From Acetobacteraceae bacterium (GTDB lineage: Bacteria; Pseudomonadota; Alphaproteobacteria; Acetobacterales; Acetobacteraceae), in NCBI GenBank assembly GCA_947446625.1, contig CANFIE010000196.1, forward strand, positions 1 to 7,392: a stretch of 7,392 bases of DNA, in the 5' to 3' direction. The notes beneath the pieces are model-generated. The model was not told the DNA's origin. It saw nothing but the letters and a program-made list of their open reading frames with translations, and searched no databases. Every line of letters starts with the position of its first letter. The stretch's first letter is position 1. A program made the position numbers and the translations under genes. Positions 1-5,356 of this stretch are shown here, piece by piece.

Positions 1-217
1 GAGCGGCGGGCCGGGCACCGGCATTGATGTGCCGCTGGGCCACAAGGATGCGGCCTTTGTGCGCAGCCACTTCGACGCCATGGAAGCGCGGGTGCCGGAT
101 GCGCCGCGGGCGGACGAAATTCTGGTGTGCGTTGCCTTGACTGTGGGCGGCCGGCCGCTGCCGCGGATAGGCGGCCTGACGATTGCACAAATCGAAGGCA
201 AGGACGGGTTGCGGTAA
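1..217 (+). CDS. AA_synth (DUF1185)-like protein, C-terminal part only
   Basis: The reading frame is open from the left edge (first full codon at base 2) to TAA at 215-217, giving 71 C-terminal residues; the true start lies outside the window. The fragment has the features I associate with the C-terminus of the 'amino acid synthesis' family (PF06684, about 190 residues): a GGPGTGIDVPL stretch, then HKDAAFVRSHFDA, DAPRADEI and a GGRPLPRIGGL end. The biochemical role of that family is not firmly established; the name rests on weak evidence of a link to amino-acid metabolism. The GTG at 29 is internal to the protein, not a start. It lies 129 bases upstream of the importer on the same strand with no visible terminator between them, so it may share a transcript with it or simply precede it. 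The family call comes from remembered motifs and is fairly confident. Confidence 0.75.
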   Translation, partial: SGGPGTGIDVPLGHKDAAFVRSHFDAMEARVPDAPRADEILVCVALTVGGRPLPRIGGLTIAQIEGKDGLR

Positions 218-346
218 AAAGCGGTGTGATGAATTTACCCGCGGAACAGCCATGCGTCGGCCTTGCATCCGGCCTGCGCCCCGGCCATACCTTGCTTAAC
301 AACGGTGGTGCCATTCGGCGCGGCTGGGCAAGGGAGTGCGATCCGG
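218..346 (+). promoter_or_regulatory. Intergenic leader before the importer operon; possible promoter
   Basis: This is the longest non-coding gap in the window (129 bases) and the only one large enough for a full promoter and operator upstream of the livG-like gene. I find no convincing sigma-70 pair. The best candidate is TTGCAT at 263-268 with CATACC at 286-291 and 17 bases between them, which matches the consensus only half-way at each box. A somewhat A/T-richer patch (TTGCTTAACAACGG) lies at 292-305. No strong inverted repeat and no terminator for the preceding gene were seen. A promoter here is inferred mainly from position. Confidence 0.3.
330..336 (+). promoter_or_regulatory. Ribosome binding site deciding the livG start
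   Basis: AAGGGAG ends 10 bases before the GTG at 347. The same frame is open further upstream (alternative TTG at 263, GTGs at 305 and 308), but those residues do not look like an ABC ATPase N-terminus and lack a better ribosome binding site. This site therefore fixes GTG 347 as the most likely start. Confidence 0.6.
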
Positions 347-1120
347 GTGTCAGACACCATCCTGGAAACCGAAGGGCTGACGAAGGAGTTTCGGGGCTTT
401 GTCGCGGTAAGCGATGTTGCCCTGAAGGTTCGGCGCGGCAGCATCCATGCGCTTATCGGCCCCAACGGGGCCGGCAAGACCACGTGTTTCAATCTGTTGA
501 CCAATTTCCTGCCGCCGACGCGTGGCAAGATTACCTATAACGGCCGCGACATCACCCGGATGAAGCCGGCTGAAGTGGCGCGGCTGGGGCTGGTGCGCAG
601 CTTCCAGATCTCGGCGGTTTTTCCGCACCTGACGGTGCTGGAGAATGTGCGCGTGGCGTTGCAGCGGCAGCGCGGCGGCAGCTTTGATTTCTGGCGGTCG
701 GAGTCTCTGCTGCGGCAGTTTGACGACCGGGCGATGCAGTTGCTGGGCGATGTGGGGCTGACTGAATACGCCACCGCGCTGGCGGGCAGCCTGCCCTATG
801 GCCGCAAGCGGGCGCTGGAGATTGCCACGACGTTGGCGATGGAGCCCGAGATGATGCTGCTGGACGAGCCCACGGCCGGCATGACGCATGACGACGTGGA
901 CCGGATTGTGACGCTGGTGAAGCGGGTGGCCAAGGGCCGCACCGTGCTGCTGGTGGAACACAACCTGAAGGTTGTGCAGGGCCTGTGCGACCGCATTACC
1001 GTGTTGGCGCGCGGCCAGGTGCTGGCCGAGGGCGACTATGCGACCGTTTCTGAAAACCCGGAGGTGAAGGCGGCCTATTTGGGCACCGATCCGTCCATCG
1101 CGGGGCACGCCAATGGCTGA
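347..1120 (+). CDS. livG: LivG-type branched-chain amino acid/HAAT ABC transporter ATPase
   Basis: This is a cytoplasmic ATPase subunit that powers import through the LivH/LivM channel. From GTG 347 it encodes 257 residues, the usual LivG size. Visible motifs are Walker A GPNGAGKT (38-45), Q-loop Gln87 in RSFQIS, a LivG-style signature LPYGRKRALEIA (149-160) in place of LSGGQ, Walker B MMLLDEP (169-175, Asp173 and Glu174), an AGMTHDD D-loop (177-183) and switch His205 in VEHN. The PYG signature and the AG(M) segment after Walker B separate LivG from other ABC ATPases. The gene opens the importer operon and overlaps livF by 8 bases, which suggests translational coupling and equal amounts of the two ATPases. 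The family is clear. The substrate is not fixed by this subunit, since the same type serves branched-chain amino acids, urea, amides and aromatic acids. Confidence 0.93.
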   Translation: MSDTILETEGLTKEFRGFVAVSDVALKVRRGSIHALIGPNGAGKTTCFNLLTNFLPPTRGKITYNGRDITRMKPAEVARLGLVRSFQISAVFPHLTVLENVRVALQRQRGGSFDFWRSESLLRQFDDRAMQLLGDVGLTEYATALAGSLPYGRKRALEIATTLAMEPEMMLLDEPTAGMTHDDVDRIVTLVKRVAKGRTVLLVEHNLKVVQGLCDRITVLARGQVLAEGDYATVSENPEVKAAYLGTDPSIAGHANG

Positions 1121-1829
1121 TACGACGGGCAAGCCGCTGCTTGAGGTCAAGGACCTTGAGGCCTGGTACGGCGAGAGCCACATTCTGCACGGCGTGGGCA
1201 TTGAAGTGCACCCGGGCGAAGTGGTGACACTGCTGGGGCGCAATGGCGCGGGCAAGACCACAACGCTGCGCGCCATCATGGGCTTGGTGGGGCGGCGCCG
1301 CGGCAGCATCAAGTACAATGACCGCGAGACGATTGGCCTGCGGTCTGACCTGATTGCGCGGGCGGGCATTGCCTATTGCCCGGAAGAGCGCGGCATTTTC
1401 GCCAGCCTGAACGTGACCGAGAACCTGATGCTGCCGCCGACCGTGGCGCCGGGCGGGCTTGGGATCGACGAGATCTACAAGCTGTTCCCGAACCTGAAGG
1501 AACGCGCGAACAGCCAGGGCACCAAGCTTTCGGGCGGCGAGCAGCAGATGCTGGCCATTGCGCGGATTTTGCGGACCGGGGCGAAGCTGCTGCTGCTGGA
1601 CGAGCCGACCGAAGGTCTGGCGCCCGTCATCGTGCAGCAGATTGGCGCGATGATCCGCGAGATCAAGGCGCGCGGCTTCACGGTGCTGCTGGTGGAGCAG
1701 AACTTCCGCTTCGCCCAGACCGTGGCCGATCGGCACTACGTGATGGAACATGGCCGGGTGGTGGACATGGTGGGCAATGACGAGTTGCTGACCTCGCTGG
1801 ACCGGCTGCACCAATATTTGGGCGTGTGA
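1113..1829 (+). CDS. livF: LivF-type branched-chain amino acid/HAAT ABC transporter ATPase
   Basis: This is the second ATPase of the importer, expected to pair with LivG as a heterodimer at the membrane. It has 238 residues, normal for LivF. Motifs are Walker A GRNGAGKT (42-49), the LivF-type CPEERGIF segment (89-96) where other ABC proteins have the Q-loop, signature LSGGEQQ (139-145), Walker B LLLLDEP (159-165, Asp163 and Glu164) and a VEQN switch (194-197) with Gln196 instead of His. The Gln switch is usual for LivF and not a defect. The ATG at 1113 lies inside the end of livG (ATGGCTGA overlap), with a weak GGGG at 1102-1105 upstream, so translation probably depends on coupling to livG. 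A hairpin and an 88-base gap follow before the first receptor gene. Confidence 0.93.
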   Translation: MADTTGKPLLEVKDLEAWYGESHILHGVGIEVHPGEVVTLLGRNGAGKTTTLRAIMGLVGRRRGSIKYNDRETIGLRSDLIARAGIAYCPEERGIFASLNVTENLMLPPTVAPGGLGIDEIYKLFPNLKERANSQGTKLSGGEQQMLAIARILRTGAKLLLLDEPTEGLAPVIVQQIGAMIREIKARGFTVLLVEQNFRFAQTVADRHYVMEHGRVVDMVGNDELLTSLDRLHQYLGV

Positions 1830-1833
1830 TGCG

Positions 1834-1851
1834 CGGGGGGCGTGCCCCCCG
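1834..1851 (+). terminator. GC hairpin after livF; processing or attenuation element
   Basis: A 7-bp stem (C plus six G at 1834-1840, six C plus G at 1845-1851) closes a CGTG tetraloop, starting five bases after the livF stop. It is very GC-rich but is not followed by a T-run, so it does not fit a classical intrinsic terminator. It could slow 3'-to-5' decay of the livGF mRNA or partly attenuate transcription. The 'terminator' label is the nearest available type, not a claim of full termination. Confidence 0.4.
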
Positions 1852-1875
1852 GCGTTATGCCTTGGCGGACTGAAT

Positions 1876-1896
1876 GGCGACCGGCAAACCGGCGCC
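1876..1896 (+). other. Second hairpin in the livF/SBP1 gap
   Basis: GGCG-A-CCGG, loop CAAA, CCGG-CGCC forms an 8-bp stem with one bulged A at 1880. It ends 7 bases before the AGGGA ribosome binding site of the first receptor gene. It leaves that site single-stranded and might insulate it, or mark a new mRNA 5' end. There is no T-tract, and function is inferred from position only. Confidence 0.35.
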
Positions 1897-1903
1897 TTGA
1901 TAT

Positions 1904-1908
1904 AGGGA
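1904..1908 (+). promoter_or_regulatory. Ribosome binding site of SBP1
   Basis: AGGGA lies 9 bases before the ATG at 1918. It supports that start over any later Met and keeps the twin-arginine leader in the protein. Confidence 0.6.
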
Positions 1909-1917
1909 ACGAGCAAG

Positions 1918-3150
1918 ATGGAACTGGGTCGTCGTGGCGTGCTTGGGGCCTTCGCGGTCACCACCCTGGGTTCGGCCGTGCCGCGCATGGCGCGCGCGCA
2001 GGCGGCGAACACCATCCGCATTGGCGTGATGAACGACCAGTCCGGTACCTACAAGGACAATACCGGCCCCGGTTCCGTGGCCTGCGCCCGCCAGGCGATT
2101 GAGGAGTTTGGCGCGCAGGGCTTCAACGTGGAGCTGATCGCCGCCGACCACCAGAACAAGCCGGATGTTGGCGTTTCGCTGGCGCGGCAGTGGTACGACC
2201 AGGGCGTGGACATGATCCTGGACATCCCGACCTCCTCGGTGGGGTTGGCGGTGCAGAATGTGGCCAAGGAAAAGAACAAGGTCGCCATCAATGTCGGCTC
2301 CGCGACCTCGGACCTGACCGGCGCGCAGTGCAGCCCCTCGGCGGTGCACTGGGCGTATGATACCTACCAGCTGGCGAAGTCCACCGGTGGCGCCACGGTG
2401 CGCGCGGGCGGCGATACCTGGTTCTTCATCACCGCCGACTACGCCTTTGGCCATGCGCTGGAGCGTGACACCGGCGCCTTCGTGACCGCCGCCGGCGGGC
2501 GGATTCTGGGTGCGGTGCGCACGCCGTTTCCGGGCACCACCGATTTCTCCAGCTTTCTCGTGCAGGCGCAGGCGACGCGGGCCAAGGTGATTGGCTTTGC
2601 CAATGCCGGCAGCGACACCATCAACTGCGTGAAGCAGGCCGCCGAGTTCGGCATTACCCGCCGTGGCACCAAGCTGGCCGCCCTGCTGATGTTCATCACC
2701 GATGTGCACAGCATTGGGCTGGAACAGGGCCAGGGGCTGATCTGCTCGGAGACCTTCTATTGGGATCTGAACGATCGGACGCGCGCCTTCACGCGCCGCG
2801 TGCTGCCGAAGATGCCGAGCCTGTACCCGAACATGATCCATGCCGGCTGCTACAGCGCCACCCTGCACTACCTGAAGACGGTGAAGGAAATGGGCATTGG
2901 CGCCGCCAAGGCCGCCAATGGCACCGATATTGTGAACCGCATGAAGGCGATGCCGACCCAGGACGACGCCTTTGGCGCCGGCACCATTCGCCCGGATGGC
3001 CGCAAGCTGCATGCGAGCTTCCTGCTGGAGGTGAAGAAGCCTTCCGAGAGCACGAAGCCCTGGGATTACTTCAAGGTGCTGGGCACCACCCCGGCTGGCG
3101 AGGCGTTCCGCCCGCTGACCGAGGGCGGCTGCGCGCTGGTGCGCAGCTGA
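1918..3150 (+). CDS. Periplasmic substrate-binding protein 1 of the Liv/HAAT-family importer
   Basis: This is a secreted receptor expected to capture a small ligand in the periplasm and dock on LivH/LivM. It has 410 residues. The leader has twin arginines (Arg5-Arg6 in GRRGVLGAF), a hydrophobic stretch, and an ARA-QA site that suggests cleavage after Ala27, so export by the Tat route is plausible. The mature part is a Peripla_BP_6/type I binding fold: an IGVMNDQSGTYKD strand-loop (35-47), ADHQNKPDVG (76-85), the hinge-side SSVGLAV (106-112), GSATSDLTG (127-135), DTWFFITADYAFGHALERD (166-184), TTDFSSFLVQAQA (207-219), and ETFYWDLND (278-286) near the ligand cleft. These match what I recall of the cd06327-like subclass. 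Cys56, Cys138 and Cys405 are shared with the next gene. It is followed 22 bases later by a close paralogue. The ligand is unknown; 'branched-chain amino acid' is only the family label. Confidence 0.9.
   Translation: MELGRRGVLGAFAVTTLGSAVPRMARAQAANTIRIGVMNDQSGTYKDNTGPGSVACARQAIEEFGAQGFNVELIAADHQNKPDVGVSLARQWYDQGVDMILDIPTSSVGLAVQNVAKEKNKVAINVGSATSDLTGAQCSPSAVHWAYDTYQLAKSTGGATVRAGGDTWFFITADYAFGHALERDTGAFVTAAGGRILGAVRTPFPGTTDFSSFLVQAQATRAKVIGFANAGSDTINCVKQAAEFGITRRGTKLAALLMFITDVHSIGLEQGQGLICSETFYWDLNDRTRAFTRRVLPKMPSLYPNMIHAGCYSATLHYLKTVKEMGIGAAKAANGTDIVNRMKAMPTQDDAFGAGTIRPDGRKLHASFLLEVKKPSESTKPWDYFKVLGTTPAGEAFRPLTEGGCALVRS
2008..3150 (+). repeat. Copy 1 of a diverged tandem gene duplication
   Basis: The mature coding region of SBP1 aligns colinearly with 3254-4393 (SBP2) at an offset of 1246 bases, falling to 1243 after a one-codon indel near SBP1 residue 333 (A-N-G-T versus S-G-T). 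A hand count finds about 280 identities in 379 aligned residues, about 74%. The longest exact DNA match I found is 35 bases (2431-2465 equals 3677-3711). Confidence 0.85.
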
Positions 3151-3160
3151 GCGTTTAGAC

Positions 3161-3165
3161 AGGAG
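3161..3165 (+). promoter_or_regulatory. Strong ribosome binding site of SBP2
   Basis: AGGAG lies 7 bases before the ATG at 3173 within a 22-base gap. It is the closest match to the consensus Shine-Dalgarno sequence in the window, consistent with high expression of a receptor protein. Confidence 0.75.
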
Positions 3166-3172
3166 ACTAGCC

Positions 3173-4393
3173 ATGTCGTTCACTCGCCGCTCTGTTCTGG
3201 CCACTGGCGCTGCGTTGGGGGTTGCCCCGCTTTCGCGGGCGCGGGCGCAGGCCAACACCATCAAGATCGGCGTGTTGAACGACATGTCGGGGCCGTATCG
3301 CGACATCAGCGGCCCCTATGGCGTGGCCTGCACCAAGCAGGCGGTGGCCGAGTTCGGCATGCAGGGCTTCAATGTCGAGGTGATCAACGCCGATCACCAG
3401 AACAAGCCCGATGTGGGCGCGGGCCTGGCGCGGCAGTGGTATGACCAGGGCGTTGACCTGATCCTCGACGTGCCGACGAGCTCGGTGGGGCTGGCGGTTT
3501 CGCAGGTCGCGAAGGAAAAGAACAAGGCGTACATCAACACCGGGTCGGCGACCTCGGACCTGACGGGTTCGGCTTGCCAGGCGACCACGGTGCACTGGAT
3601 GTACGACACCTACATGCTGGCCAAGAGCACCGGCAGCGCCATGGTGCGGGCTGGCGGCGACAGCTGGTTCTTCCTGACCGCCGACTACGCCTTTGGCCAT
3701 GCGCTGGAGCGGGACACCGCTGCCTTCGTGCGCGCCGCCGGCGGTGAGGTGAAGGGGCAGGTGCGGTATCCGTTCCCGTCCACCACTGATTTCTCCAGCT
3801 TTCTGGTGCAGGCGCAGGCTTCGCGCGCGAAGGTTATCGGCATGGCCAATGCCGGCGCCGATACCATCAACACCATCAAGCAGGCGGCCGAGTTTGGCAT
3901 TACCCGGCGCGGCACCAAGCTGGCGGCGCTGCTGATGTTCCTGGCCGATGTGCATGCGCTGGGGCTGCAGACGGCGCAGGGCCTGGTGCTGACCGAGAGC
4001 TTCTACTGGGATTTGAACGAGCGCACCCGCGCCGTGACCCGCCGGCTGCTGCCGCACCTGAACGGCGCCTACCCGAACATGGCGAGCATTGCCAACTACA
4101 GCGCCACCCTGCACTTCTTGAAGGCGGTGAAGGCTATGGGCGTGGCTGCGGCCAAGGCCAGCGGCACCGAACTGGTGAACCGGATGAAGGCGATGCCGAC
4201 CGATGACGACGCCTTTGGCGCCGGCAGCATTCGGGTGGATGGCCGCAAGCTGTGCCCGAGCTACCTGTTTGAGGTGAAGAGCCCGGCGGAAAGCAAGGGC
4301 CCGTATGACTACTACAAGCTGCTGGGCACCACGCCGGCCGGCGAGGCGTTCCGCCCGCTGAACGAAGGCAACTGCAGCCTGGTGCGTAGCTGA
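3173..4393 (+). CDS. Periplasmic substrate-binding protein 2, paralogue of SBP1
   Basis: This is a second secreted receptor for the same channel, 406 residues long. The leader has Arg5-Arg6 in a TRRSVLA context, closer to the Tat consensus than that of SBP1, and a SRARA-QA site suggests cleavage after Ala25. The mature fold mirrors SBP1: IGVLNDMSGPYRD (32-44), ADHQNKPDVG (73-82), GSATSDLTG (124-132), SWFFLTADYAFGHALERD (164-181), TTDFSSFLVQAQA (204-216) and ESFYWDLNE (275-283). Shared cysteines are Cys53, Cys135 and Cys401; Cys361 is private to this copy. Differences from SBP1 cluster in the loop after the first strand (QSGTYKDNTG versus MSGPYRDISG) and in two later segments, which could change ligand preference. 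Its strong ribosome binding site and the stable hairpin just after the stop suggest it may be the more abundant receptor. The ligand is unknown. Confidence 0.9.
   Translation: MSFTRRSVLATGAALGVAPLSRARAQANTIKIGVLNDMSGPYRDISGPYGVACTKQAVAEFGMQGFNVEVINADHQNKPDVGAGLARQWYDQGVDLILDVPTSSVGLAVSQVAKEKNKAYINTGSATSDLTGSACQATTVHWMYDTYMLAKSTGSAMVRAGGDSWFFLTADYAFGHALERDTAAFVRAAGGEVKGQVRYPFPSTTDFSSFLVQAQASRAKVIGMANAGADTINTIKQAAEFGITRRGTKLAALLMFLADVHALGLQTAQGLVLTESFYWDLNERTRAVTRRLLPHLNGAYPNMASIANYSATLHFLKAVKAMGVAAAKASGTELVNRMKAMPTDDDAFGAGSIRVDGRKLCPSYLFEVKSPAESKGPYDYYKLLGTTPAGEAFRPLNEGNCSLVRS
3254..4393 (+). repeat. Copy 2 of the tandem gene duplication
   Basis: This is the partner of 2008-3150, in direct orientation. 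Besides the 35-base match, shared stretches of roughly 20-30 bases with at most one mismatch lie around GATTTCTCCAGCTTTCT, GACGACGCCTTTGGCGCCGG and GGCGAGGCGTTCCGCCCGCT. The leaders (first 27-30 residues) differ much more than the mature proteins. Confidence 0.85.
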
Positions 4394-4405
4394 ACCACCC
4401 TGCCT

Positions 4406-4434
4406 GGGCCGCCGCCGTAACGGGGTGGCGGCCC
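4406..4434 (+). terminator. Strong GC hairpin between SBP2 and livH; likely mRNA stabiliser or attenuator
   Basis: GGGCCGCCGCC (4406-4416) pairs with GGTGGCGGCCC (4424-4434) over 11 bp with one G-T wobble, around a 7-base loop (GTAACGG). It starts 13 bases after the SBP2 stop and ends 16 bases before livH. No T-run follows (the next bases are GCTTCT), so full termination is unlikely, and livH and livM have no other room for a promoter. In other binding-protein importers, hairpins at this junction protect receptor mRNA and lower permease expression; the same role is inferred here. Confidence 0.55.
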
Positions 4435-4442
4435 GCTTCTCC

Positions 4443-4446
4443 GGAG
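4443..4446 (+). promoter_or_regulatory. Ribosome binding site affecting the livH start choice
   Basis: GGAG lies only 4 bases before ATG 4451 but 10 bases before the in-frame ATG at 4457 (the third codon). The annotated start could therefore be two codons too early. The effect on the protein is trivial. Confidence 0.45.
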
Positions 4447-4450
4447 TTGG

Positions 4451-5353
4451 ATGTCGATGCTGGAAACGATTGAGGGCCTGATCGGTGTGCCCGCGCCGCT
4501 GCTGTTCGGGCAGTTGCTGCTTGGGCTGATCAACGGGGCCTTCTATGCGATGCTGTCGCTGGGCCTCGCGGTGATCTTCGGCCTGCTCAACATCATCAAT
4601 TTCACCCATGGCGCGCAGTTCATGATGGGCGCCTTCGTCGCCTGGATGCTGCTGGCCTGGGCGGGGCTGGGCTATTGGTGGGCCATGCTGCTGTCGCCGC
4701 TGATTGTCGGCTTCTCGGGGATTATCCTGGAGAAGGTGTTCATCAGCCGGCTGTACAAGCTGGACCACCTGTATGGCCTGCTGCTGACGCTGGGTCTGGG
4801 GCTGATCATCGAAGGCGTGTTCCGCAACGAGTTCGGCTCCTCGGGCCTGCCCTACCGCATTCCGGCGGAGTTGAGCGGCGCCTGGGACCTCGGCTTCATG
4901 TTCATGCCGATCTATCGCGGCTGGGTGGTGGTTGCGGCGCTGTTCTTCTGCATTGCCACCTGGCTTATCATTGAGAAGACGCGGCTGGGTGCCTACCTGC
5001 GCGCGGCGACGGAACGCGCCGAGCTGGTGCAGGCGTTTGGCATCAACGTGCCGCGCATGATTACGTTGACCTATGGTGCCGGCGTGGCGCTGGCCGCCGT
5101 TGCCGGCGTGCTGGCGGCGCCGATCTATTCGGTGAACCCGCAGATGGGGTCGAACCTCATCATCGTGGTGTTCGCCGTGGTGGTTATTGGCGGCATGGGC
5201 AGCATTCTCGGCTCTATCGTCACCGGCTTTGGGCTGGGGATTGTTGAGGGGCTGACCAAGGTGTTCTGGCCGGAGGCTTCGGCCACGGTGATCTTCGTCA
5301 TCATGGCGATTGTTCTGCTGGCGCGTCCCGCCGGCCTGTTCGGGAAGGCCTGA
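4451..5353 (+). CDS. livH: LivH-type ABC transporter permease
   Basis: This is an inner-membrane channel subunit that pairs with LivM. It has 300 residues, usual for LivH. Hydrophobic segments, judged by eye, lie near 16-45, 57-72, 77-97, 107-122, 157-175, 205-225, 233-265 and 279-292. Family marks are a GAFYAMLSLGLAVIFG segment (29-44), followed by the NIINFTHGAQFMMGA motif (47-61) and, between later membrane segments, the EAA-type cytoplasmic loop RAATERAELVQAFGINV (184-200) that contacts the ATPases. The C-terminus RPAGLFGKA (292-300) is typical. It begins 57 bases after SBP2, behind a strong hairpin, and is separated from livM by only 3 bases. No damage is visible. ATG 4457 is a possible alternative start. 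Confidence 0.93.
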   Translation: MSMLETIEGLIGVPAPLLFGQLLLGLINGAFYAMLSLGLAVIFGLLNIINFTHGAQFMMGAFVAWMLLAWAGLGYWWAMLLSPLIVGFSGIILEKVFISRLYKLDHLYGLLLTLGLGLIIEGVFRNEFGSSGLPYRIPAELSGAWDLGFMFMPIYRGWVVVAALFFCIATWLIIEKTRLGAYLRAATERAELVQAFGINVPRMITLTYGAGVALAAVAGVLAAPIYSVNPQMGSNLIIVVFAVVVIGGMGSILGSIVTGFGLGIVEGLTKVFWPEASATVIFVIMAIVLLARPAGLFGKA

Positions 5354-5356
5354 CCC

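Noticed and set aside
29..217. Small complete gene starting at GTG 29
   Set aside because: The frame stays open to the left edge, and the residues before codon 29 continue the family motif, so this is a truncated larger gene.
263..346. N-terminal extension of livG from TTG 263
   Set aside because: The added 28 residues are unlike a LivG N-terminus. GTG 347 has a well-placed AAGGGAG and gives the normal family length.
1082..1784. Loss of Q-loop Gln and switch His in LivF as a sign of an inactive ATPase
   Set aside because: The PEER segment and VEQN switch are usual in LivF proteins, and Walker A, signature and Walker B are all intact.
350..2021. Minus-strand frames opposite livG and livF (350-1369 and 996-2021)
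   Set aside because: They are antisense shadows of two fully motif-bearing ATPase genes, with no plausible protein features of their own.
1855..3306. Long minus-strand open frame (483 codons) opposite SBP1
   Set aside because: It lies wholly opposite a clear receptor gene. Its composition is rich in His, Arg, Gly, Ala and Gln, typical of the antisense frame of a G+C-rich gene, with no recognisable motif.
4406..4434. Classical intrinsic terminator ending the operon after SBP2
   Set aside because: The stem is strong, but no T-run follows and livH starts 16 bases later without room for its own promoter.
3167..4768. Long minus-strand open frame (533 codons) opposite SBP2 and early livH
   Set aside because: It resembles the other antisense frame, but only because the sense genes are duplicates, so that similarity is not evidence of coding. 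It has no motif, and the sense strand is clearly coding.
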